Source of the DNA: UBA2287 sp964479665
GTDB lineage: Bacteria; Bacteroidota; Bacteroidia; Bacteroidales; Tenuifilaceae
Assembly: GCA_964479665.1 (NCBI GenBank)
Contig: CAYZNN010000001.1
Location: forward strand, 1 to 64,000
Direction of reading: 5' to 3'
Length of the DNA: 64,000 nt
Shown here: piece after piece, positions 42,290 to 51,322 of the stretch
How the letters are laid out: every line of letters starts with the position of its first letter
Position numbering within the stretch: position 1 is the stretch's first letter
Position numbers and translations under genes: made by a program
The notes under the pieces: model-generated
The model's database searches: none
Told to the model about the DNA's origin: nothing
The model's input: the letters and a program-made list of their open reading frames with translations, nothing else

Positions 42290-43012
42290 ATGCTATACCA
42301 AAAGCTTCTTGAGAATCAGAACCAGTGTTCGTTTGCACTGCTAGTAGATCCCGAAAAATTGAATGTGAGTAAGGTAAATGAACTATGCTCAAGGGCATTA
42401 GCTTTTGGAGTCGATGCCATTTTGCTTGGTGGAAGTTTAGTATCAACCGATATCTCTGAGTTAGCAAAAAATATGAAGTCCAACACATCGCTGCCCCTCA
42501 TTCTTTTTCCTGGTAGCGCTTTGCAGTACACTCCCCATGTCGATGCAATGCTGTTTCTGACTCTAATATCGGGTAGGAACCCGGAGTTTCTGATTGGTAA
42601 CCACATACAGGTAGCCATGCGTATTAAAGGAGGCCAAGTTGAAATAATCCCAACAGGCTATATCCTAATCGATGGGGGTATTGCCACTTCCGTTCAGTAT
42701 ATTAGCAATACTAAGCCTATCCCAGCAAATAAGCCCGACATTGCAGTTGCAACTGCAGTAGCCGGAGAACTTTTAGGCTTAAAAGCTATTTATTTAGAAG
42801 CCGGCAGCGGTGCTCAATCACCTGTTCCGCCTGCAATAATTGAAAAAGTAAGAGCAAATGTATCTATCCCTTTAATAGTTGGGGGTGGGCTAAGGAGCCC
42901 ACAGCAACTTCGCGATGCAAAAAATGCTGGAGCCAGTATGGTTGTAGTGGGTACTGCAGCAGAGGAAAATCCAAACCAATTGGAGTTATTGGTTGCGGCA
43001 ATAAAAAAATAA
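42290..43012 (+). CDS. geranylgeranylglyceryl phosphate synthase family protein
   Basis: The family joins a polyprenyl diphosphate to sn-glycerol 1-phosphate, the first ether bond of archaeal-type lipids. The 240-residue product (start at ATG 42290, MLYQKLLENQN) has the TIM-barrel segments FALLVDPEKLN, ALLGGS-type (DAILLGGSLVST), PTGYILIDGG, IYLEAGSGAQSP and PLIVGGGLRSPQQL, the last forming the phosphate-binding end. A reading from 42251 would overlap the transferase gene by 37 bases and is not needed. The product and polyprenyl chain length are unknown; members of this group occur in Bacteroidota. Confidence 0.9.
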   Translation: MLYQKLLENQNQCSFALLVDPEKLNVSKVNELCSRALAFGVDAILLGGSLVSTDISELAKNMKSNTSLPLILFPGSALQYTPHVDAMLFLTLISGRNPEFLIGNHIQVAMRIKGGQVEIIPTGYILIDGGIATSVQYISNTKPIPANKPDIAVATAVAGELLGLKAIYLEAGSGAQSPVPPAIIEKVRANVSIPLIVGGGLRSPQQLRDAKNAGASMVVVGTAAEENPNQLELLVAAIKK

Positions 43013-43034
43013 AGAGAGGCACTAGCCTCTCTTT
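43011..43034. terminator. bidirectional terminator between the GGGP synthase gene and korB
   Basis: A perfect 10-bp stem AAAGAGAGGC/GCCTCTCTTT around ACTA. The plus side continues CTTTATTG, while on the minus strand the stem is followed by TTTATTTTTTT. It sits between two convergent genes. Confidence 0.85.
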
Positions 43035-43052
43035 ATTGTAATCTTGGTAGGT

Positions 43053-44078
43053 TTATTTCAATTCGTATACTTCCCCACTATTTAACAGGTCGTCAACGCA
43101 GGTGATTTTAGCTGTTTTTTGTATTTCAAGCACTTGGTCGCGAACATTGTCGTCGTAGGTTGAGTGCCTTACTTTTCTAATTACACCCAATGCAACAGGA
43201 TACTCGGGATAGCTCATGTTGGCTAGCATCATATGAATGCCCGGGTTTGGTTCGTAGGCATCATGAACCATAATGTCGTTTAAAGTGTAACCATCTTCGC
43301 CAATGGTAACTACTTTAAGACTCAAGCCATTCAGCACCAATCCTTTATTTTTATCTTTTCCAAAAATCATTTTCTCACCATGGCGGAGAACAACAACTCT
43401 GTCATCGCGAAAATCGCGATCGATAATGGCTGCATGGGTACGGTCGTTGTAAATTACGCAGTTCTGTAAAATTTCTACCACAGAGGTTCCGTCATGAGTG
43501 GCTGCCTCAATCATTATTTCAGAGGTGAGTTTCACCTCAACATCGAGTGAACGGGCAAAAAAAGTACCTTGGGCTCCAATGACTAATTCGCCTGGACGAA
43601 AAGGATGCTCAACCGTTCCAAAGGGCGAAGTTTTTGTAACTGCACCTAGTTTGGATGTGGGACTGTACTGCCCCTTGGTCAATCCGTAAATTTCGTTATT
43701 GAAAAGCAGTATGTTTATATCAATATTTCTGCGAACAGCATGAATGAAGTGATTTCCACCAATAGCGAGGGCATCGCCATCGCCAGTAATTTGCCAAACG
43801 CTTAAGCGAGGATTAGCCACCTTTATTCCTGTAGCAATAGCCGAAGCACGACCATGTATTCCATGAAAACCATAGGTGTTCATGTAGTATGGGAAACGGC
43901 TTGAACAGCCAATTCCTGAAACAAACACATAGCGCTCGCGGCTGTAGTCGAGTATTTCCGATATTTCGGGTAGAGCCTTGTGTACTGAGTTAAGAATAGC
44001 GTGGTCGCCACAGCCAGGACACCAGCGTACTTCCTGATCGCTTTTAAAATCTTGTGGTGTATAGTTGTATTTTCCCAT
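43053..44078 (-). CDS. korB: 2-oxoacid:ferredoxin oxidoreductase, beta subunit (2-oxoglutarate type)
   Basis: The beta subunit binds thiamine diphosphate: CGDHAIL near the N-terminus and the ThDP motif GDGDALAIGGNHFIHAVRRN with NNEIYGLTKGQYSPTS. The 341-residue size and the Cys in RWCPGCGDHAIL fit KorB-type enzymes. With korA it oxidatively decarboxylates a 2-oxoacid, probably 2-oxoglutarate, reducing ferredoxin, or runs in reverse for carboxylation. It starts 2 bases after korA on the minus strand. Confidence 0.92.
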   Translation of the reverse strand: MGKYNYTPQDFKSDQEVRWCPGCGDHAILNSVHKALPEISEILDYSRERYVFVSGIGCSSRFPYYMNTYGFHGIHGRASAIATGIKVANPRLSVWQITGDGDALAIGGNHFIHAVRRNIDINILLFNNEIYGLTKGQYSPTSKLGAVTKTSPFGTVEHPFRPGELVIGAQGTFFARSLDVEVKLTSEIMIEAATHDGTSVVEILQNCVIYNDRTHAAIIDRDFRDDRVVVLRHGEKMIFGKDKNKGLVLNGLSLKVVTIGEDGYTLNDIMVHDAYEPNPGIHMMLANMSYPEYPVALGVIRKVRHSTYDDNVRDQVLEIQKTAKITCVDDLLNSGEVYELK

Positions 44079-44080
44079 GA

Positions 44081-45934
44081 TTATTTACCCTCCAGAATTT
44101 GATTGAATTTTTCTTTAAGTTCAACAACAGTAAACGGCAGGCCTTGCACCTTGTTGAATTGTAGGTAGTTGAACTCTTGGAAGTTCATTCGTAAGTAATT
44201 GGCCATTTGTCCCATATTCAGTTCGCAAACAACCAATTTTTTGTATCGCTTAAAAATTTCGCGAGTATTACTTGGTAATGGGTTAATATAGTTAAAGTGG
44301 CAGAGGGTTACATCTTTGCCTTCTGCCCTCATCTCTTGAACAGCAGTTAGCAAATGCCCATATGTTCCACCCCAACCAATAACAAGTAATTCACCCTCTT
44401 GGTTCCCAAATACCTCCTGCTTAGGAATGAAATCTTGAACCTTTTCAACCTTGGCCTGCCTCATGTCGGTCATGCGTTGGTGGTTGATAGGGTCATGAGA
44501 AACGGTCCCTTTCAGAAAATCCTTCTCCAATCCACCAACTCTATGTTCAAGGCCCTTTTTGCCTGGGAAAGCCCAGCGACGGTTGAGTCGCTCAGGGTCG
44601 CGCTCATAGGTAAGGTAGTTTTGGGTGCCTGCTGGTACAATGGGGGGGTTTATTTCAGGGTAACTTTTCATGCTCGGTACAAGCCATGGCTCACTGCCAT
44701 TGGCAATGAATCCATCAGTTAGTAGCATAACAGGCACCATATGTTCCAATGCAATTTTCGAAGCTATAAAAGCATAGTCGAAACAGTCGCTGGGGGTACT
44801 TGCTGCAACAATTACAAGAGGGCATTCACCATTACGTCCATATAGAGCCTGCGACAGGTCGCTCTGCTCCGTTTTGGTAGGTAATCCGGTCGATGGGCCA
44901 CCGCGCTGTACGTCGACAATTACAAGGGGTAATTCGGTCATAACAGCGAGACCTATTGCCTCTGATTTTAACGAAAGACCGGGGCCCGAAGTGGTTGTTA
45001 CTGCAAAATTACCTGCATATGCAGCACCAATTGCTGTACAAATACCTGCTATTTCGTCCTCAACCTGAAGTGTCTTTACACCCAAATCCTTACGTTTAGA
45101 GAGTTCAATAAGTATTTCGGTTGCAGGAGTAATAGGGTAGGAACCACAGAAAAGGGGTAACTTAGCTTTTTCGGCAGCGGCTATTAAGCCCCATGCGGTT
45201 GCGGTATTACCATTTATATTACGGTAAGTTCCTTTGGGGATGCTTGTGGCTGCAGGAATTTTGTAGGTATTGGCAATTGCTTGTATGTTTGCTGCATAAT
45301 TGAAACCATCGCGAAGCACTTTTTTATTGGCATCAATTACGCGGGGTTTTGTTTTGAATTTATCTTCGAAGAAATGCTCAGTAAAGTTAAGGGGGCGGTC
45401 GAACATGTAGTATACCATTCCCAAAGCAAACATATTCTTGCTGCGAACAATACTCTTATTGTCCAAATCGGTTTCTTTCAAACTCTCTTTGGTTAGGTTG
45501 GTAATGGGAGCAAATATTACCTTGTAGTCATCGAGTTTCAACTCAGCAATTGCATCGGTAGTTTTATAACCAGCACGTTGGTAACCCTTTTCATTAAAAG
45601 TGTCACTGTCAACTATAATAGTTCCTCCTCCTTTCACCCACATGGCATTTGCTTTAAGTGCGGCCGGATTCATGGCAACTAGTACATCGCAAAAGTCGCC
45701 TGGAGTATTTACCTTTTTATTGCCAATATGTACTTGAAATCCCGAAACGCCACCAATAGTGCCCTGGGGGGCCCTGATTTCCGATGGGTAATCGGGGAAC
45801 GTACTTACGCCATTGCCAAATAAAGCCGATGCGTCGGAAAAAAGGGTTCCGGTGAGCTGCATTCCATCGCCCGAGTCGCCCGAGAACCGAATAACCACAT
45901 TTTCAAGTTCGAGTACCTGTTTGTGTTTGTCCAT
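44081..45934 (-). CDS. korA: 2-oxoacid:ferredoxin oxidoreductase, fused gamma-alpha subunit (2-oxoglutarate type)
   Basis: The 617-residue protein has the gamma domain first (about 12-190, RFSGDSGDGMQLTGTLFS, RAPQGTIGGVSGFQVHIG) and the alpha domain next (from about 215, with GSYPITPATEILIELSKR and TTTSGPGLSLKSEAIGLA). The gamma-alpha fusion without a fused ferredoxin domain matches the KorA class. It probably uses 2-oxoglutarate and coenzyme A, reducing ferredoxin. A ferredoxin-linked enzyme supports an anaerobic or microaerobic lifestyle. The gene begins the korAB operon after a leader of about 125 bases. Confidence 0.93.
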   Translation of the reverse strand: MDKHKQVLELENVVIRFSGDSGDGMQLTGTLFSDASALFGNGVSTFPDYPSEIRAPQGTIGGVSGFQVHIGNKKVNTPGDFCDVLVAMNPAALKANAMWVKGGGTIIVDSDTFNEKGYQRAGYKTTDAIAELKLDDYKVIFAPITNLTKESLKETDLDNKSIVRSKNMFALGMVYYMFDRPLNFTEHFFEDKFKTKPRVIDANKKVLRDGFNYAANIQAIANTYKIPAATSIPKGTYRNINGNTATAWGLIAAAEKAKLPLFCGSYPITPATEILIELSKRKDLGVKTLQVEDEIAGICTAIGAAYAGNFAVTTTSGPGLSLKSEAIGLAVMTELPLVIVDVQRGGPSTGLPTKTEQSDLSQALYGRNGECPLVIVAASTPSDCFDYAFIASKIALEHMVPVMLLTDGFIANGSEPWLVPSMKSYPEINPPIVPAGTQNYLTYERDPERLNRRWAFPGKKGLEHRVGGLEKDFLKGTVSHDPINHQRMTDMRQAKVEKVQDFIPKQEVFGNQEGELLVIGWGGTYGHLLTAVQEMRAEGKDVTLCHFNYINPLPSNTREIFKRYKKLVVCELNMGQMANYLRMNFQEFNYLQFNKVQGLPFTVVELKEKFNQILEGK

Positions 45935-46065
45935 AACTGGTTTGTAATTTGGTTGATATTCCTTTCAATTATTTAAGATGTGTTAGGCCCTAAAAGTGGC
46001 CTTTATGTCTATAATAATTTGATTGGTAGTGCTTTAGTTAGTGCTTGATAGATTTAACATGGGAA

Positions 46066-46073
46066 CAAAATTA
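46066..46073 (-). promoter_or_regulatory. -7 element for korAB
   Basis: On the minus strand TAATTTTG matches TAnnTTTG exactly, 131 bases before the korA start. If used, korA has a leader of about 125 bases, including a 5-bp AGGCC...GGCCT inverted repeat near 45990. No TTTG at the ideal distance was found. Confidence 0.4.
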
Positions 46074-46177
46074 ACCTTTTTATACAATGGTATATCGATA
46101 AATGTCATATTTTAAAACATTTTTATCGCAATGTTAGCTCGAATTAAAACGTTTTCGGAAGGAATTATTTTTTGAAC

Positions 46178-46185
46178 TAACTTTG
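46178..46185 (+). promoter_or_regulatory. -7 element for the gamma-carbonic anhydrase gene
   Basis: TAACTTTG matches TAnnTTTG exactly and lies only 13 bases before the ATG, so the transcript would be nearly leaderless (start near 46192). Confidence 0.5.
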
Positions 46186-46198
46186 CCGAAAAACATAT

Positions 46199-46717
46199 AT
46201 GGCTCTCATACGAAAATTGAAAGGGGTTGCCCCAAAAATTGGAGAAAATTGTTTCTTGGCAGAAACGGCAGTGGTAATTGGCGACGTGGAAATGGGCAAC
46301 GATTGCAGCATATGGTATGGTGCTGTTTTACGTGGCGATGTTAATTCTATTCGTTTGGGCAACAGGGTTAACGTTCAGGATAATGCAGTTATTCATACAA
46401 CCTACCAGAAATCGGTTAGCATTATAGAAGACGACGTTACCATTGCGCATAATGCATGTATTCACGGTGCAACGCTAAAGCGTGGGTGTTTAGTTGGCAT
46501 TGGCTCGGTAATTCTCGATAATGCTGTAATTGGCGAGGGAGCAATAATTGCCGCCAATTCGGTTGTTCTTAACGATACGGTTATTGAGCCCGGATGTCTT
46601 TATGCGGGAAGCCCTGCAAAGTTTGTTAAAAAAGTTGACACCGAGCAGTCGAATAATATGAACGAACGCATTGCCCGAAGTTATCTTATGTATAGCGGGT
46701 GGTACAAGGAGGAATAA
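46199..46717 (+). CDS. gamma-carbonic anhydrase family protein (left-handed beta-helix)
   Basis: The 172-residue protein is built of hexapeptide repeats of the [LIV]-G-x4 kind. The three metal-binding His of the family are in NAVIHTTYQKS and TIAHNACIHGATL. It starts at the ATG at 46199. Family members hydrate CO2 or act as acyltransferases of the same fold. It is divergent from korAB and ends 12 bases before the convergent murI stop. Confidence 0.9.
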   Translation: MALIRKLKGVAPKIGENCFLAETAVVIGDVEMGNDCSIWYGAVLRGDVNSIRLGNRVNVQDNAVIHTTYQKSVSIIEDDVTIAHNACIHGATLKRGCLVGIGSVILDNAVIGEGAIIAANSVVLNDTVIEPGCLYAGSPAKFVKKVDTEQSNNMNERIARSYLMYSGWYKEE

Positions 46718-46729
46718 TATAATTGCTTC

Positions 46730-47521
46730 TTAAATAGTTATTGTTTCGAAGGAGATGGAGGCAGCTTCTAATCCTTTTTGCTTCAATTTCTTAATAAGTA
46801 TTTCCATTTCCCTTGTGCTGCCGCTTGCATAAAACTCTAGGGTGGTGTGCCCGGCCTTGGGTTTTTCCTCGGCCTGTTCAAGTACCCTTTTGGTCTGTAA
46901 CGCTACCGCAGGTGCCGGATCAATTATTGTTATATGGGATGGAAGTATTTCTTTTAGCGCAGGTATGAAAAAGGGGTAGTGTGTGCAGCCCAGCACCAAA
47001 TGGTCAATGTTTTCGTTAAGCATGGGTTGAATGTAGTTCATGAGCAGGACTTTTGCTTCAGGGGTATTGGCTTTGCCCTGTTCAACCAGTTCTACTAAGC
47101 CTTCTCCAACTTGGTAGTTCACCTTAACATGGGCTGCAAATTTCTGGCTAGTTTCCCTGTATAGCTTTCCGTTAAAGGTTCCTGCCGTTGCTAATACACC
47201 TACCGAATTGGTTTTTGTACCAAGTGCCGCAGGCTTAATAGCAGGCTCCATACCCACAAATGGTAAATTATAGTTCGCTCTTAGGTAGTCGATTGCAGCA
47301 GCAGTGGCAGTGTTGCACGCTACAACAATTATGTTAGCACCCTTATTTATTAAAAATTTCGCAATTCTATCAGATAGAAAAATGATCTCATCTTGGCTTT
47401 TCGAGCCATACGGGCAATTAGCGTTGTCGGCAAAATAGATGTAGTGCTGGTGTGGTAACAAGTTTACCAGCTCTTTTAAAACTGAAAGGCCTCCAACCCC
47501 CGAATCGAAAATGCCAATCAT
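46730..47521 (-). CDS. murI: glutamate racemase
   Basis: MurI makes D-glutamate for peptidoglycan. The 263-residue protein has the two catalytic cysteines in IVVACNTATAAAI and HLVLGCTHYPFF and the N-terminal substrate motif MIGIFDSGVGGLSVL. All are intact. It lies at the end of the minus-strand envelope cluster, 66 bases after the second OmpH gene, with a perfect hairpin in that gap. Confidence 0.96.
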   Translation of the reverse strand: MIGIFDSGVGGLSVLKELVNLLPHQHYIYFADNANCPYGSKSQDEIIFLSDRIAKFLINKGANIIVVACNTATAAAIDYLRANYNLPFVGMEPAIKPAALGTKTNSVGVLATAGTFNGKLYRETSQKFAAHVKVNYQVGEGLVELVEQGKANTPEAKVLLMNYIQPMLNENIDHLVLGCTHYPFFIPALKEILPSHITIIDPAPAVALQTKRVLEQAEEKPKAGHTTLEFYASGSTREMEILIKKLKQKGLEAASISFETITI

Positions 47522-47539
47522 GATTTTCCATTATGCAAA

Positions 47540-47568
47540 CAGCTCAATTGCCACGGACAATTGAGCTG
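47540..47568 (-). other. intergenic hairpin between ompH and murI
   Basis: A perfect 11-bp stem CAGCTCAATTG / CAATTGAGCTG (47540-47550 and 47558-47568) with a 7-base loop lies downstream of the second OmpH gene and before murI. The minus strand continues TTTGCATAATGG, so the T-run is short; partial termination or a processing site is possible, giving less murI than ompH transcript. Confidence 0.6.
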
Positions 47569-47587
47569 CTCTGCTAAATATTATAGT

Positions 47588-48106
47588 TTATTTTGTAATG
47601 TTCAGCTCTTTTTTAGCAAGAGGCATAATGTCGGTACTGGATTCGGAGAAGTAAACCACTCCACCTGTGCTAACATCGAATACATAGAGAAATCCATTGG
47701 CTTTGCCAATTTTTTTAATGGCGGCATCGGCCTTCTCAATTACTGGGCGCATAAGTTCACCCTGCATACGTTGAAACTCCTGTTGGGCAGTTTGTTGAAA
47801 CTCCTGAATCCGTTGTTCGAGTTCATTAATTTCTTTTTCGCGCATTTCGCGGATGGCTTGGGTGAAAGTGTCCTTTTTTTGCAAATAATTTTGCACCTTG
47901 TTGTTGTATTCAACTTGCAATTGCTCAATTTGTTCCGATAAATCTTTGCCGTAGGCTCTTAACCTAACTTCAGCGCTGTCGCGCTCAGGCATGAGCGATA
48001 TGAGTTCCTGTACATTAATATGTCCGAATTTAGGGGTTTGAGCGTAAGTGCTGCTCGCAAGCAGGATTAATCCTGTAACTAGAAAAATCTTCACAAAGGT
48101 CTTCAT
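47588..48106 (-). CDS. OmpH/Skp family periplasmic chaperone (second copy)
   Basis: Skp-like proteins hold unfolded outer-membrane proteins after export. The 172-residue protein has a signal peptide (IFLVTGLILLASSTYAQT), the N-terminal KFGHINVQELISLMPERDS and a long coiled coil (about 55-120, rich in Glu/Gln: QREMREKEINELEQRIQEF-like), followed by IKKIGKANGFLYVFDV. Its paralogue is the next gene upstream, and it has its own promoter. Confidence 0.92.
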   Translation of the reverse strand: MKTFVKIFLVTGLILLASSTYAQTPKFGHINVQELISLMPERDSAEVRLRAYGKDLSEQIEQLQVEYNNKVQNYLQKKDTFTQAIREMREKEINELEQRIQEFQQTAQQEFQRMQGELMRPVIEKADAAIKKIGKANGFLYVFDVSTGGVVYFSESSTDIMPLAKKELNITK

Positions 48107-48139
48107 CGTATTGGTTGTTTTTAGTTAAGTTTTGCTATA

Positions 48140-48170
48140 CAAAAATAAGACAATTTTAGTTGTAACCAAG
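48140..48170 (-). promoter_or_regulatory. promoter of the second ompH gene
   Basis: On the minus strand CTTG (48167-48170), a 19-base spacer and TATTTTTG (48140-48147) match the Bacteroidota consensus. The -33 element overlaps the end of the first ompH gene, so the second copy can be expressed separately from the upstream operon. Confidence 0.65.
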
Positions 48171-48665
48171 TTTTTGCAGCACCTCATCGCTTTTGTCGTA
48201 GCGAGGGTTGGTATAAATCATATTGGGCGAAGAGGCTGAGTCGAAAATGATGGCAAATCCGCCCTCAGTGGCAATCTCTTTCACTGCATTGAAAACTTGA
48301 TCCTGTATTGGTTTTACAAGCTCTTCTCTTTTCTTGAAAAGGAGTCCGTCGCGACCAAAATATTTCATTTGTAGGTCTTTAACGCTGCGTTCGCGTTGAA
48401 TTATATCCTCTTCACGCTTATTCTTCATTTCTTCGGTAAGGAGCACCTTCTCGGCCTGAAATGTTTTGTAAAGATTATCAATTTCAGCATACTTTTCCTC
48501 AATCTCTTTTTGGTACTGGGCCGCAATTCTGTCGAGCTGTTCCTGAGCTGACCGATAAGAAGGGATTTTTTTGAGTATATAGTCTGTGTCGACAAAGGCA
48601 AACTTTTGACTGAACCCCGCCATGGCAATAAGCAACAAAAGGGTAGTGATAAGAATCCTTTTCAT
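48156..48665 (-). CDS. OmpH/Skp family periplasmic chaperone (first copy)
   Basis: The 169-residue paralogue has a signal peptide (ILITTLLLLIAMAGFSQ), KFAFVDTDYILKKIPSYR and a coiled coil (about 40-115) with the tip segment, then FNAVKEIATEGGFAIIFDS, the chaperone body. It is the gene directly downstream of bamA, 101 bases after it on the minus strand, the classic bamA-skp order. The two copies share the fold but are diverged in sequence. Confidence 0.93.
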   Translation of the reverse strand: MKRILITTLLLLIAMAGFSQKFAFVDTDYILKKIPSYRSAQEQLDRIAAQYQKEIEEKYAEIDNLYKTFQAEKVLLTEEMKNKREEDIIQRERSVKDLQMKYFGRDGLLFKKREELVKPIQDQVFNAVKEIATEGGFAIIFDSASSPNMIYTNPRYDKSDEVLQKLGYN

Positions 48666-48766
48666 GGTGTTTGATTTGATTAGATTAATTTCAAATTATC
48701 TGTTTATGCCGAATCCTTATTTTCAACAACCTTGCCAAAAAAAGGGAAGGTAATTATTAAAGAGGG

Positions 48767-51232
48767 TTAAAATGGCATACCTATTTGGAAGTGGAACTGA
48801 CCCTTGTGCGCCTTTTCGTAATTAGGTACTCTATCGATACCATAACCCCAGTCAACTCCCAGCATGCCAATCATAGGTAAGAAGAATCTTGCTCCAATAC
48901 CAAAAGACCTATGAACATTAAAGGGTTTGTAGGTCTTAATGTTGTACCACGAGTTTCCAGCTTCGCCAAAAGCTAATATATATATGGCTGCTTGTGGCTG
49001 AAGGCTTAGTGGGTAACGCAACTCAATGGTATACTTGTTGTAGATGTTAGCTTGCTGAACTCCTTGAACTGTTGGTGTTAGCGAGCCATTGGTGTACCCT
49101 CTAAGCCCAATTGTTTCCCTGCCGTAAAGGTTATAGCCCGACATGCCGTCGCCACCCAAGTAGAAGCCCTCGAAAGGAGAGTACCCAATATCCTCGTTAT
49201 AGTAACTAAGGATGCCAAACTGCGCGTTTGTATGAAGAACAAGTTTATCAACAATGGTTTGGTACCATTGAATACGAGCAGACCATTTATGGTATTCAAT
49301 CCACTTGTATTTTTCTCCTGGAGTTGTTATTTGCGAATAATCTTTGCCATTTAAGAGGGAGTAAGGCGGTGTTAGCTGAAGCGAAAGGCTTAAGTTCGAA
49401 CCGCGGCGGGGGTAAATTAGTTGGTCAACCGAATTACGCCCAAGGGTTACTTTGTAACTGAAGTTATTGGAGGTTCCCGTTTTAAATATGAAATAATCCC
49501 ATTCGCGAAGTACGTAGTTTTGAAGTCCCACCTCGTGCTGGAGAGTAAAATAGTCGTCGGGCCATTTAAGGCGAGTTCCCAATCCAATAGCACCCCCAGT
49601 TACTTTCATGTATTGTTGAGTAGCCGATAAGAAGAATTTACTTCTATCCTGAATGGTATGGTAAAGTGAGAGCGAAAAATTGGTAGGTTTTTTCCCTCCA
49701 AGCCATGGCTCAACAAAGGTCATACTTAGCGCACGGTACTGCTGCCCATTGGTTTGAGCCCTAATGCTCAGGGTTTGGCTGTCGCCAGTAGGAACAGGTC
49801 GCCATGCGTTCCTTTCGAAAACCCTGCCAATTGAGAAATTGGAGAAGCGAACGCCAACGGTCCCAACAAACATATTGCCTCCCCAGCCGCCCGATACTTC
49901 CAATTGGTCGTTGGCCTTTTCTTCCAGAATAAATTTTAAGTCAACAGTGCCATCGGTTGGGTTGGGTAGGGGCTTAACATCGAGTTTTTCAGGGTCGAAA
50001 TGGCCCATTGTAGCCAGTTCTCTAATGGAGCGAGTAATGTTGGTTTTGCTGAAAAGGTCGCCAGGTTTCGAGTACAATTCCCTCCGAATAACATGCTCGT
50101 GAGTTTTTGTATTTCCTGCAATAATGATTCGATTTATTGTTGCTTGCTCGCCCTCGAAAATCCGCATTTCAATATCGATTGAGTCGTTTTGCGCACGTAC
50201 CTCCGTTGGTTCGAGTTGAAAAAATAGGTAGCCATCGTCCATATAAATGGTTGAGATGGAGTTTTCATCGGTAAATAGGCGCTTCTCGAGAAGCGTTTTG
50301 TCGTAAACATCGCCAGGTTTAATGCCAAGTACCTCGTTTAGGGCTTCGTCGGGCAGTTTGCTATTTCCAACCCAAGCAATGTTTCTGTAAAAGTATTGTC
50401 TGCCTTCGTCAATTACAAAGTGGATTCCAATACGTTTTTGGTTTACAACAAAAATGGAGTCGCGAATAATTCGGGCATCGCGGTAGCCATGCTCATTATA
50501 AAACTCGATAATTTTCAACTTATCGTCATCAAAGTCACTTTCAATAAGTTTTGAGGCTTTAAAAATATTCCAATCCCTACGTTTGGTTTTTTTCATTGCT
50601 CTACGAAGTCTGGCATCGGAATAGGCATTATTTCCTTCGAATGTAATGCTCTTGATTTTCACTTTGTTTTTCCTGTCAATATTGAAAGTGATTCTTACGC
50701 CGTTTGAAATCATGGTGTCGTTAACCTGTTCAATTTCAACGCTTGCATTTAGGTAGCCCTTGCTTCTGTAATGTTTTTTAATATGCCGTACGGCATTGTC
50801 GAGGACATTGTCGGTGGCTTGACTGCCTATTCTGAGGCTAATAAGTTCTTTAATGTCTTTAACATCGCTTTTCTTAACCCCTATTATGTCAAGAGCGCTA
50901 ATACGAGGGAGTTCCTGCAGGTAAATGTCGAGGTAAATGTCATTCCCCTCAATTCGTGTGGCAGAAATATTTACATCGGAGAAAAGGCCTTGGTCCCAAA
51001 GTTTCTTAATCGCCTTTGTTATATCCTCGCCCGGAATGCTTATGGTGTCGCCAAGAGATAGGTTGGAAAGCGAAATTATTACGTTGGGGTCGAGGAACTT
51101 AATTCCGGAGACTGTAATGCCTTTAATGCTGAAGCCCTCGGGATTGCTGTATGAAAAGGTTGGTTGTTGCGAATACGAGAAGGAGGCTGCTAAAAACAGT
51201 TGAAGTGCAATTACGAATATCGTTTTATTCAT
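48767..51232 (-). CDS. bamA: outer membrane protein assembly factor BamA
   Basis: BamA folds and inserts beta-barrel proteins. I start at MNKTIFVIALQLFLAASFSYS. A -7 promoter box lies at 51323-51330, so the more distant start codons (51325 and above) would be outside the transcript; A at -3 and -6 before 51232 also favours this choice over 51247. The product has about 821 residues: five POTRA domains (about 25-425) and a C-terminal barrel (about 430-821) ending in the signature aromatic strand GQFHFQIGMPF. It is between uppS and the two ompH genes. BamD and other lipoproteins are elsewhere. Confidence 0.95.
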   Translation of the reverse strand: MNKTIFVIALQLFLAASFSYSQQPTFSYSNPEGFSIKGITVSGIKFLDPNVIISLSNLSLGDTISIPGEDITKAIKKLWDQGLFSDVNISATRIEGNDIYLDIYLQELPRISALDIIGVKKSDVKDIKELISLRIGSQATDNVLDNAVRHIKKHYRSKGYLNASVEIEQVNDTMISNGVRITFNIDRKNKVKIKSITFEGNNAYSDARLRRAMKKTKRRDWNIFKASKLIESDFDDDKLKIIEFYNEHGYRDARIIRDSIFVVNQKRIGIHFVIDEGRQYFYRNIAWVGNSKLPDEALNEVLGIKPGDVYDKTLLEKRLFTDENSISTIYMDDGYLFFQLEPTEVRAQNDSIDIEMRIFEGEQATINRIIIAGNTKTHEHVIRRELYSKPGDLFSKTNITRSIRELATMGHFDPEKLDVKPLPNPTDGTVDLKFILEEKANDQLEVSGGWGGNMFVGTVGVRFSNFSIGRVFERNAWRPVPTGDSQTLSIRAQTNGQQYRALSMTFVEPWLGGKKPTNFSLSLYHTIQDRSKFFLSATQQYMKVTGGAIGLGTRLKWPDDYFTLQHEVGLQNYVLREWDYFIFKTGTSNNFSYKVTLGRNSVDQLIYPRRGSNLSLSLQLTPPYSLLNGKDYSQITTPGEKYKWIEYHKWSARIQWYQTIVDKLVLHTNAQFGILSYYNEDIGYSPFEGFYLGGDGMSGYNLYGRETIGLRGYTNGSLTPTVQGVQQANIYNKYTIELRYPLSLQPQAAIYILAFGEAGNSWYNIKTYKPFNVHRSFGIGARFFLPMIGMLGVDWGYGIDRVPNYEKAHKGQFHFQIGMPF

Positions 51233-51322
51233 CGTTTTATTTTTCATAAATAATTTTGTACAGCAATAACGGACATTATTAGAGCGTATTGTTGTGTTTA
51301 ACATGGTTCTTCCAAAGAGCGA

